Positions 7,226 through 13,985 of a stretch of DNA of 19,674 nucleotides are shown here, one piece after another. The translations under genes were made by a program, and so were the position numbers. The stretch is from JBQTIP01 sp052388025 (lineage in GTDB: Bacteria; Actinomycetota; UBA4738; HRBIN12). Location of the stretch: positions 1 to 19,674 of the forward strand of contig JBQTIP010000091.1 of the NCBI GenBank assembly GCA_052388025.1, in the 5' to 3' direction. The notes below the pieces were generated by a model. It was not told the DNA's origin. It made no database searches and saw only the letters and a program-made list of their open reading frames with translations. The first letter of the stretch is position 1, and every line of letters begins with the position of its first letter.

Positions 7226-7240
7226 TACCCTGGACCGGTG
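7226..7240 (+). promoter_or_regulatory. Predicted leaderless promoter (-10 box) of the membrane-protein gene
   Basis: TACCCT (7226-7231) lies 6 nt before the GTG at 7238, with no Shine-Dalgarno sequence between. It repeats the arrangement seen before the preceding gene. Confidence 0.4.
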
Positions 7241-7798
7241 AGCTTCACGCGGTACGAACCGGAGGAGCTTCCGGGGACGATCTCCCGGATGGTCAGGTGG
7301 CGCTGGCCTGGGGACCAGCTGCTGGTGACCGTCCCTTGCGAGGCCGAGCTCGGTTCTATCAGGCCCGGATGGCTGCACCACCTCCCGGGGGCTCGGCCGC
7401 CGCCGGAAGACGAGGACCCCGAGGACGCGGGGGTCGAGCCCGGCGTGCTCGGCGTCACCGACGCCCGCATCGTGTACCAGCACCGCGATCGACCCGGGTG
7501 GGCCTTCCGGCTGGCCGCGGTCGTGTTCGCGCTGCTTGCCCTCGTGAGCCTCCTGGCGCGAGCGGACACCGCCACGCTGGCGGTCGCCGTCGGCCTCGCG
7601 CTCCTGCTGGGGGTCTCCGCGAGGGTGATCGAGGCCCTCGGCTTCGGGAGCGGCGCGGTGGAGTTCGGGAGGATCCTCGAGGTCAACCGCCTGGCCAACC
7701 GCATCCACGGGGTCGACCGGTGGGGCATCCATTACCACCTCCTCGTGCCCGACCCCGACTTCGATACGGTCTCCCGCCTTGTCAGTCACGAGGCCTGA
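7238..7798 (+). CDS. Conserved-looking membrane protein of unknown function, two transmembrane helices
   Basis: A 186-aa protein I do not recognise. Residues 1-88 are soluble and include an acidic, proline-rich stretch (PPPEDEDPEDAG) and VLGVTDARIVYQHRD, a strand pattern reminiscent of PH-like membrane domains. Two hydrophobic helices follow (about 90-108 and 111-130), then a soluble tail (VEFGRILEVNRLANRIHGV). The start is a GTG at 7238, chosen because a TACCCT box lies 6 nt upstream and no other start has a ribosome-binding site; the frame remains open further upstream. It is the last gene before a decayed stretch. Codon use looks like that of its neighbours. Function is not inferred. Confidence 0.65.
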   Translation: MSFTRYEPEELPGTISRMVRWRWPGDQLLVTVPCEAELGSIRPGWLHHLPGARPPPEDEDPEDAGVEPGVLGVTDARIVYQHRDRPGWAFRLAAVVFALLALVSLLARADTATLAVAVGLALLLGVSARVIEALGFGSGAVEFGRILEVNRLANRIHGVDRWGIHYHLLVPDPDFDTVSRLVSHEA

Positions 7799-7874
7799 GC
7801 CCGGGGTCGCGGGCTCGAAGCGAAGCGCCGCCCGAACAAACAATCGCTGGACAAGTGCATGAGGAGGCGAGGAG

Positions 7875-8076
7875 ATGGCCGACCTGAACGTCGTCTACCT
7901 CGGGTAAACCATGGACACGGTGCTGATCGTGGACGTCGTCAAGGGTCGCATGGCGCCCTCGTGGCCAAGGCCCGAAGCGATACCTACCGACCGCGGAGGC
8001 CTTCGGGGGAACGCGGGCCCGCCTCGAGGAGATGGCCGCCGCCTACCGGGCCGAGCGGGGGCTCGGCGAGCGCTGA
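7875..8076 (+). pseudogene. Possible decayed coding remnant
   Basis: A strong Shine-Dalgarno (AGGAGGCGAGGAG) precedes ATG 7875, which reads MADLNVVYLG and then an in-frame TAA (7905-7907). The same frame reopens as MDTVLIVDVVKGR. After ~7950 coding-like sequence continues only if the frame shifts, ending in AFGGTRARLEEMAAAYRAER and a TGA at 8074. This looks like a small gene with a stop and at least one frameshift. I cannot name the family, and a non-coding origin is possible. The rest of the 7799-8089 gap shows nothing else. Confidence 0.3.
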
Positions 8077-8089
8077 TATCCCGTTCCGC

Positions 8090-8926
8090 TCAGCCCTCCC
8101 AGGCCTTGGATTCGCGCCCGATCTCCCGATATCCCTCCCCGACCTCGTTGTACCACTTCCTGGCGGGGCCTACGCGGGCGCGGAGCTTCCACTTCAGGCT
8201 CTTGGGCGCCGCCTCGACCTTCGCCCACAGCTCGTCGATCCGCCGGGCGACCACGCCTCGCCGCTCGTCCGACAGGTCGGGGATCGTGGCCATGTAACTG
8301 CGGATCCGCTCGAAGTTCAGCGACACCGTGTAGTGGAAGCCCCAGTCCTTGCCGAGAAGGTCGACGACATAGGAGGAATCGAGCGCGCCGTCCTCGTGCC
8401 GGTCCGCCACCGGGTGCTCGAGCAGGAGGACCACGAGGTCCTTCAGGTCCTTCTCGTTGATCTCCACGATCTGGAGCTTCTCGAGCAGGATGTCGGTGAG
8501 CGGGATCGTCACGGGATGAAGGTCCAGGCGCCCCTTCAGCTCGATCGGATGGCAGAAGTCCAGCCGGTCGAGGAACACGTCGACCCGCCGGCGCGTCCCC
8601 GTCGGGTCGTGGAAGATCCGTCGCCCCACCCAGACGTCCATGGTGACCCCCCGGCCGCCCAGGACCTCGTACCCGAGCTCCCCAAACATGGCCTCTACCT
8701 TGGTGATCTCCTTGTCGTAGCCGATGAAGTCGAGGTCGGTGAGGATGCGGTTGGTCTTGTCCAGGAGCCACAGGCCGCCGGGGCACTGCTCGATCACGGC
8801 CAGGGCCCCGAGGAGGCGAAGGTGCAGCCCCCGCTCGTTCGCGGCGGCGATGATGGCCTTGGCCTCGGACATGTACTCGGGCCAGGCGGAGAAGGGCTCG
8901 CCGACGGGCTCGGTGACCTGCTCCAT
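8090..8926 (-). CDS. Nucleotidyltransferase-fold protein (AbiEii/MNT-like)
   Basis: A 278-aa soluble protein. Residues ~36-66 carry the layout of the minimal nucleotidyltransferase fold: a glycine-containing helix start (LLGALAV, Gly40) and then TDLDF with Asp64 and Asp66, and a third acidic residue in RRRVDVF (Asp116). The later LLEKLQIVEINEKDLKDL segment (148-164) resembles the conserved K...D..D stretch of AbiEii-type proteins. By family it could transfer a nucleotide to a protein, RNA or small molecule. The ATG at 8926 directly follows the stop of the metallophosphoesterase (TAGATG), so the two are co-translated. The assignment is by motif only; an enzymatically inactive member is possible. 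Confidence 0.6.
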   Translation of the reverse strand: MEQVTEPVGEPFSAWPEYMSEAKAIIAAANERGLHLRLLGALAVIEQCPGGLWLLDKTNRILTDLDFIGYDKEITKVEAMFGELGYEVLGGRGVTMDVWVGRRIFHDPTGTRRRVDVFLDRLDFCHPIELKGRLDLHPVTIPLTDILLEKLQIVEINEKDLKDLVVLLLEHPVADRHEDGALDSSYVVDLLGKDWGFHYTVSLNFERIRSYMATIPDLSDERRGVVARRIDELWAKVEAAPKSLKWKLRARVGPARKWYNEVGEGYREIGRESKAWEG

Positions 8927-9871
8927 CTAGCCCACCGTCAGGGCGAAATTCTTCACGCCCCTCTTCGGGTCCAGGATGATCAGGGAACCACGCAACACGC
9001 CCTCGTGGTACTCCGACCCCGTGTTGATGCACTGCGTCCGCCCGATCTTGACGCCGGCCGAGCACTCGTGGATGTGGCCGTGGAGCGAGAGCGGCGGCTG
9101 GTACTTGCGGATAGCCTCGAGGACCGCCGTGCTGCCGACGGCCTTCATCTTCAGGCCGCCGCCCTCCATGGTGGGCTTGAAGTCCTCGTCGAGGTCCGGC
9201 GCGAGGTCCAGGTTCGAGCCCCAGGGGGGCGCGTGCACGTTGAAGATGCACCGGCTCATGTCGGGGACCTGCGCCGCCAGCTCGTCGATCTTGCGCGCGA
9301 GCACGTCCTCGGTGACGTCCCGCGGGCAGTTCCACGGCGTGATGTTGGCCTCGCCGAGCGAGAGCAGGTAGTAGCCGTCGACCTCGATCACCTTGCCGTC
9401 GGCGTTCTGGATGGCCTTGGAGGCGTTGGCGTACTCGTCGACGAAGTCCATGTCGTCGTTGCCGGGCATCCAGAAGGTCGGGGTCTTGCCGGGATCGATA
9501 CGCTCGTCGGCCAGGGCGATCCACCCGGACAGCACCTTCCCGATGTGCTGCTTGAAGAGCTCGTCGACCTGCTCGGGGGTCTGGATGGCAGCCCTCTCCT
9601 CCTGGGTCATGCGCTCGACGTAGTAGCCCCGCGTCCGCAGGTTCTTCTCCAGGTCGGCCAGGCCCTTCTCGTCGTCCACCCGGATCAGGCCGCCTTCGTA
9701 CTTGGCCGTGTACGTGCCGTCGGCCTCCTCGACGATCGGCACGAGCATCTTGCCGGTCAGGTCACCGCCCATGATGAGCACGTCGGTCCCGTAGTGGCGG
9801 GCCGCGTTCAGCCACTTGCGGAACGTCGTCTCCGACCCGTGCACATCGGTGGCGAAGAAGAGCTTGAGCAT
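8927..9871 (-). CDS. Calcineurin-like metallophosphoesterase
   Basis: A 314-aa binuclear-metal phosphoesterase. All five family motifs are visible in order: DVH (Asp9, His11), GGD (Asp37), GNDD (Asn138-Asp139), NVH (His213) and GHIH (His266, His268), so it should be active. The insert between the second and third motifs (about 45-130) is long and charged. It could hydrolyse a phosphodiester, phosphomonoester or nucleotide. The start is the ATG at 9871 with GGAGG about 7 nt upstream. It is bounded upstream by a terminator hairpin and coupled downstream to a nucleotidyltransferase-fold gene, making a compact two-gene unit. The substrate is unknown. Confidence 0.9.
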   Translation of the reverse strand: MLKLFFATDVHGSETTFRKWLNAARHYGTDVLIMGGDLTGKMLVPIVEEADGTYTAKYEGGLIRVDDEKGLADLEKNLRTRGYYVERMTQEERAAIQTPEQVDELFKQHIGKVLSGWIALADERIDPGKTPTFWMPGNDDMDFVDEYANASKAIQNADGKVIEVDGYYLLSLGEANITPWNCPRDVTEDVLARKIDELAAQVPDMSRCIFNVHAPPWGSNLDLAPDLDEDFKPTMEGGGLKMKAVGSTAVLEAIRKYQPPLSLHGHIHECSAGVKIGRTQCINTGSEYHEGVLRGSLIILDPKRGVKNFALTVG

Positions 9872-9892
9872 CGAACGCCTCCGGAGCCAAGA

Positions 9893-9930
9893 AGGGGAGC
9901 TACGCTCGAGTTGCGAAGCGTAGCTCCCCT
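9893..9930 (-). terminator. Hairpin terminator after the second permease gene
   Basis: A perfect 13-bp stem (9893-9905 with 9918-9930) and 12-nt loop, between the permease stop at 9952 and the phosphoesterase start. On the minus strand it is followed by TCTTGG, a short U-rich tail. Confidence 0.65.
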
Positions 9931-9951
9931 CTCTTCAGACCACAAACGCCA

Positions 9952-11562
9952 CTACTCGGGCGGCACCTGCGAGAACTGCAGCTTGAGCGGGATGCCCTTG
10001 CTCTTGTGGTAGAAGTGCGCGATCACGTAGATCACGATCGGGACCACGGCCATCCCGAGGACGGTGAAGTACTGCGAGGCCGAGGCATCCCCCTTGAAGA
10101 ACGGCTGACCGACCGCCCATTCCGTCCCGATGGAGACCGCGAGAGTCAGGAACCCGAGGATCGAGATCACGGGGATCCCGGCGATCCGCTTCTGAACGGC
10201 CGGTGGGCTCGCCTCGAACATCTCCTTCCGCCGGTAGGGGAACACCATGCCGGCGATCCCGAGGACGATCCACCCGATGAACCAAGCGATGATTGAGTAC
10301 AGGATGGCGGTCGAGTACGTCGGGCTGTAGATACCGAGCCACAGGAAGACTTCCGCCACCGCGATCACGGCCACGATCGACCACACGGGCGCCCGGTACC
10401 GCGTCTTGATCTCGGCGAACTTCGTCGGGATCAGCCGGTCGAACGACCAGGCGAAGACGTTCCGGATCGGCGCGAAGCCCAGCCCCGCCAGGGACACCCA
10501 GGTGGCCACGATGAAGCACACGCCGAAGAGCAGCTGCAGGATCGGATTGCCGGTCATGAAGGCGATCAAGAGCATCGGCACGGGCTCGCTCACGGTGTTC
10601 GCGTGCTGCAGCGCCGGCGGGAGGGAGTCGACGCCTTGCAGCCAAAGCGCGTCGAGCGAGTGCATGAAATCCGTACCGACGATCGCGTAGACGAGCATGT
10701 AGGCCGCGAACCAGCAGGCCATCATCATCACGAGCGACCCGAACAGGGCGAGGCCCTGCGACTTCGCCACGCCACGGATCTCGCCCGCCAGGTTCGCCGA
10801 GAACGTCTGCCCGAGCGTGTTGAGGTTTACGTACACCATCCCCGCGTAGAGCGTGGCGATGAACCCCACCTTGAAGACCGCGCCGGCCTCCTTGCCGGCC
10901 TGCAGGATCTGGTCGTACCTCGCTCCCGACAGCTGGTTGAAGTTCTCGACGAACCCGTCCCGGCCGGTGACGATCACGAGGAAGGCCAGGATGAGCACGG
11001 CCAGCCAGGCGAAGGCCACCGCCCAGTACGACACCCTCATCATGGCCTTCGTGCCCTTCAGGTACAGATAGAGCGTGAGCCCGAAGAGCGAGACGGTCCC
11101 AATCAGGAACCGGACGATGGGCTTGTCGATGTTGTTGGCGAGGTCGATCCACCCCTCGTGCCCACCGGAGATCCCCACGGACCGGATCGAGTCGGCCAGG
11201 CCCCATCGGATCCACCAGTCCTGCAGCTGCCCCGTCCAGGACAGGGCCGTGACGCTGATCATGAAGCAGGCGAACAAGCCGAGCGCCGGGTGCAGCGTGC
11301 GGCTGATGTAGATGTACTCGCCCCCAGATCTCGGCATCGCCACCGAGAAGTACCAGTAGAGCCCGGCGATGGGGAAGATCATCAGGACGAAGAGCACCGC
11401 GAGGCCCATGTGCGCGCCCGGGTAGAAGGCCGGCGCCCAGACGATGTAGACGAGGCTATAGAGCAGTCCCGGGTTCATGGCGGCGTACATCAGCGCGTCG
11501 CGTGCGCTGATCTGGCGCGTCAAGCCCGAGGACTTCCGGATGAACACATCCTGTGTCGCCAT
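9952..11562 (-). CDS. APC-superfamily amino-acid/amine permease
   Basis: A 536-aa inner-membrane transporter with 12 or more hydrophobic segments. Typical APC features include an early helix with MPRSGGEYIYISRTLHP (the conserved first-loop PRSGGxYxY motif of amino acid permeases) and a cytoplasmic loop AGEIRGVAKSQ. Its sequence differs clearly from the ethanolamine-type permease at 3443, so it is not a recent duplicate. Two ATGs are possible: 11568 and 11562. I prefer 11562 because GGGGGG lies 6 nt before it but abuts the first. A possible -10 TATGCT lies at 11658-11653, with no good -35. The gene stands alone, ended by a hairpin terminator. The substrate is unknown; the GS-like genes nearby suggest an amine or amino acid. 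Confidence 0.85.
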   Translation of the reverse strand: MATQDVFIRKSSGLTRQISARDALMYAAMNPGLLYSLVYIVWAPAFYPGAHMGLAVLFVLMIFPIAGLYWYFSVAMPRSGGEYIYISRTLHPALGLFACFMISVTALSWTGQLQDWWIRWGLADSIRSVGISGGHEGWIDLANNIDKPIVRFLIGTVSLFGLTLYLYLKGTKAMMRVSYWAVAFAWLAVLILAFLVIVTGRDGFVENFNQLSGARYDQILQAGKEAGAVFKVGFIATLYAGMVYVNLNTLGQTFSANLAGEIRGVAKSQGLALFGSLVMMMACWFAAYMLVYAIVGTDFMHSLDALWLQGVDSLPPALQHANTVSEPVPMLLIAFMTGNPILQLLFGVCFIVATWVSLAGLGFAPIRNVFAWSFDRLIPTKFAEIKTRYRAPVWSIVAVIAVAEVFLWLGIYSPTYSTAILYSIIAWFIGWIVLGIAGMVFPYRRKEMFEASPPAVQKRIAGIPVISILGFLTLAVSIGTEWAVGQPFFKGDASASQYFTVLGMAVVPIVIYVIAHFYHKSKGIPLKLQFSQVPPE

Positions 11563-11769
11563 CCGCATCCCCCCATCCAGCGCTCACCGGAAACCGCCCG
11601 GGCCTCGCCCTGCCGGGTCTCCGCATGAACGACACGACACCGAATCGAGCCAAGCATAGGTGGCGGTCGGCGGCCGGCCCAAGTCACGGATTGCCCATTC
11701 ACGGCCGCCCGAAGTGTGCAAAGTGAACAGTGCTCCCGAACCAGCCTGGGGCGGCAGGGGAAACGGGTG

Positions 11770-12042
11770 TCAGATCCGGGTCTGGAGCCCGGAGAAGAAC
11801 ACCAGGACCTGGACGAGCAGGACGACCAGGGCGTTGATCACGACCACGAACGCGAGGCTCGGGTTCGGCACCTCGTCGTCCCCGACCACGACGGCCGCCA
11901 TCTGGTGTGCGTAGTAGACGAACGCCACCAGGGCGATGGCCGGGATCATGAGCTGCGGGCCGAAGAGGACGATGATGATCACGCCCACGATGGCTGCGAG
12001 CGCAGCACGCTGCCGGGCATGGTGGCGGAACCGGAACGCCAT
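11770..12042 (-). CDS. Small membrane protein of unknown function
   Basis: A 90-aa protein with a basic N-terminus (FRFRHHARQR), a long hydrophobic region (about 13-50, probably two closely spaced helices), a short polar loop (GDDEVPNP) and another hydrophobic helix (about 63-84). Two or three membrane spans are likely, with the basic end in the cytoplasm. The frame is open further upstream to 12180, but that part is proline/arginine-rich and antisense to the truncated peptidase gene, so the ATG at 12042 is preferred. No clear Shine-Dalgarno is seen. I do not recognise a family; the hydrophobic organisation and stop placement argue that it is real. Confidence 0.55.
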   Translation of the reverse strand: MAFRFRHHARQRAALAAIVGVIIIVLFGPQLMIPAIALVAFVYYAHQMAAVVVGDDEVPNPSLAFVVVINALVVLLVQVLVFFSGLQTRI

Positions 12043-12106
12043 GGCGCAGATTGTTGCCGAACTCGGCGGAACTGACCATCGGCACTTCGGGGGAAGGCGG
12101 GCGAGG

Positions 12107-12566
12107 GTGGAGCGGGCGAGGGCTCGGGATCTCGGGATCGTGATCGGCGCGTTTCGGACGGGGGAGGGGAACGCCATCACCGACGTGGTGGGCGTTCGCG
12201 TCGGGCACAGCAGACTCGTGAACGACGACCCGGTCGTTGCGCGGACCGGCGTGACGGTCGTCTGGCCCCACTCCGGGACGACGTGGCGGGATCGTGTTTA
12301 CGCGGGGACGTCGATCTTGAATGGCTACGCCGAGCTGATCGGCATCAACCAGCTGAACGAGTGGGGGCTCCTGCACACGCCGGTGGTCCTCACATCCAGC
12401 CTCGCGATCGGTTTGGCCTACGACGCGACCGCTCGATGGATCGCGGAGCGCGACTCCGGCCAAGGCGTCGACGACGTGTTCATGCCCGTCGTGACCGAGT
12501 GCGACGACTCGTTCCTGAACGACACGCGCGCGTTCCCCCTCCACGAGGAGCACGTCGTCTCGGCAT
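12107..12566 (+). pseudogene. 3'-truncated DmpA/P1-family aminopeptidase (L-aminopeptidase/D-esterase)
   Basis: From the GTG at 12107 (GGAAGGCGG just upstream) the translation matches the N-terminal half of P1-family (DmpA/BapA) peptidases: RARDLGIVIG, NAITDVVGVRVGH, TGVTVVWPHSG, ILNGYAELIG, TPVVLTSSLAIG and VVTECDDSFLND. Intact members are ~350 residues and cut themselves to expose a nucleophilic serine near residue 250. Here similarity ends at about residue 153 (HEEHVVSA), where the frame runs into the antisense of the GS-like gene's 3' end and stops at 12640. The whole catalytic half is therefore missing, so the product cannot be an active peptidase. A deletion or rearrangement joined the broken gene to the convergent GS-like gene. 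Confidence 0.8.
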
Positions 12567-12570
12567 GCGC

Positions 12571-13899
12571 TCAGAACATCTCCAGGTACTCCTGCCGCTC
12601 CCAGTCGGTCACCCAGTCGTTGAACCGCGACAGCTCGTAGCGCCGCATGACCAGGTACGCGGTGATGAACTCGTCGCCGAAGAACTCTTTCGTGGCCGGC
12701 TCGTCCTCCAGGGAATCGAGCGACTCAGGGAGGGAGGTTGGCAGCTTCTCGAACCGCTCGTCCTGCTCGGCCAGGAGGCCCCGCGTCGCCCTGTTGATGG
12801 GATCGAGCTTGTCCTCGATGCCCTTGAGCCCGGCCGAGAGGATGGCGGCGCCGACGAGGTACGGGTTCGACATCGCGCTCGGCGCGCGGTATTCGATGTG
12901 GCGAGACTCGAGGGCCCCGCCCTTCACTCGCACCAGGGACGACCGCTCGTCCAGTCCCCACGAGACGTTCGTGGGGCTGAAGGTGTGCCTCCGTCGGCGG
13001 CGGTGACAGTTCACCGTCGGGGCGACGAGCGCGTCGATGGCCTCCGCGTATCTCATGAGCCCGCCTATGAAATGCCGGCAGGTGTCGGAGATCCCGTCGG
13101 GATCGCCGTCGTCCCCGAAGATGTTCGCCCCCGTGTCCCTGCTCACGAGGGACAAGTGCGTGTGGCAGCCGGACCCCGACTGGTCGGCGAACGGCTTGGT
13201 CATGAAGGAGGCCAGGTAGCCGTCCTGCTTGGCGATCTCCTTCACGCCGTTCTTGAACGTGAACGCCATGTCCGGGCCGGCGAGGCCACTGGCGGGCGCG
13301 AAGTTGATCTCCCACTGCGACCCGGCATACTCGGTGTTCGACGTGATGATGTCGACGCCGATCCGCGGCATCTCTTCAAGGATTCGCCTGATCGTGGGGA
13401 CCCAGTCGTTCCGCACGGTATTGAAGATGTGGTAGCCGGTGAACAGCGGCTCGTACGTATCCGCCGTGAGCAGGTAGAACTCGAACTCCGAGCCCATAAC
13501 CGGCTCGAACCCCATCGAGCGGCACTTCTCTAGCGCCCGGCGAAAGACATGGCGGGGCGTCGCCGCAACGGGCGTGCCGTCGTACCACGCAGCGTCGCAG
13601 ATAAAGCGCGCGGTCCGATCGGCCCACGGGACGACGGCCGCCGTGTCAGGATCGGGATACAGGAGCTGGTCGCCCCAGGCCCGCTCCTCGTTGTAGAGCG
13701 TCCCGGGGACGACGTCGGAGCGGGTGTCCAGGACGCTCGCGCCCCCGTACATGTTGAGGCCCCCTCGCGCGTAGCTCGCGGCGTGCCGGATGGGCACCGT
13801 CTTCGATCGCGACATCCCGTGGATGTCGGGTAGCTCGAACCGCACCCACTCGATTCCCGCGTCGCGCCACTCTGCGAGGTTGCCTTCGACGTCGCTCAT
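12571..13899 (-). CDS. Second glutamine-synthetase-family ligase, GlnT/PuuA/GmaS-like
   Basis: A 442-aa GS-like ligase, clearly diverged from the one at 5057. Seen: VRFELPDIHGMSRSKTV (19-35), metal glutamates in GSEFEFYLL (Glu138, Glu140), EYAGSQWEINFAP (Glu190, Glu197), GCHTHLSL (His246, His248), Asn297, DERSSLVRV (Arg319) and HIEYRAPSAMSNPYL (Glu336, Arg338). The active-site set is present. A run of five arginines (300-304) follows Asn297 where most relatives read NSYKR. Start: the ATG at 13899, 8 nt after GGAGG; a GTG at 13908 overlaps that ribosome-binding site and is rejected. It lies downstream of the PucR-type gene and beside split glutamate-synthase genes, which suggests gamma-glutamylation of an amine or ammonia as part of a nitrogen pathway. 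The acceptor is unknown. Confidence 0.88.
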   Translation of the reverse strand: MSDVEGNLAEWRDAGIEWVRFELPDIHGMSRSKTVPIRHAASYARGGLNMYGGASVLDTRSDVVPGTLYNEERAWGDQLLYPDPDTAAVVPWADRTARFICDAAWYDGTPVAATPRHVFRRALEKCRSMGFEPVMGSEFEFYLLTADTYEPLFTGYHIFNTVRNDWVPTIRRILEEMPRIGVDIITSNTEYAGSQWEINFAPASGLAGPDMAFTFKNGVKEIAKQDGYLASFMTKPFADQSGSGCHTHLSLVSRDTGANIFGDDGDPDGISDTCRHFIGGLMRYAEAIDALVAPTVNCHRRRRRHTFSPTNVSWGLDERSSLVRVKGGALESRHIEYRAPSAMSNPYLVGAAILSAGLKGIEDKLDPINRATRGLLAEQDERFEKLPTSLPESLDSLEDEPATKEFFGDEFITAYLVMRRYELSRFNDWVTDWERQEYLEMF

Positions 13900-13947
13900 G
13901 TCATCCACCTCCGGTGTCGAGCCGCTAGGGCGGCGCGGGCCCTGCGC

Positions 13948-13977
13948 ATGCTAGTACCGGCCCCCGCGGCCTGTAAA
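13948..13977 (-). promoter_or_regulatory. Predicted promoter of the second GS-like gene
   Basis: Minus strand: TTTACA (13977-13972), 18-nt spacer, TAGCAT (13953-13948). The predicted start leaves ~40 nt of leader before the ATG at 13899. This would let the GS-like gene be expressed separately from the pucR-like gene upstream. Confidence 0.45.
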
Positions 13978-13985
13978 TCGGTCCG

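Noticed and set aside
7859..10012. A plus-strand open frame of about 717 codons
   Set aside because: It is antisense to the phosphoesterase and nucleotidyltransferase genes, which carry complete family motifs. High GC keeps the opposite strand open, and its composition is repetitive Leu/Val/Arg/Asp without motifs.
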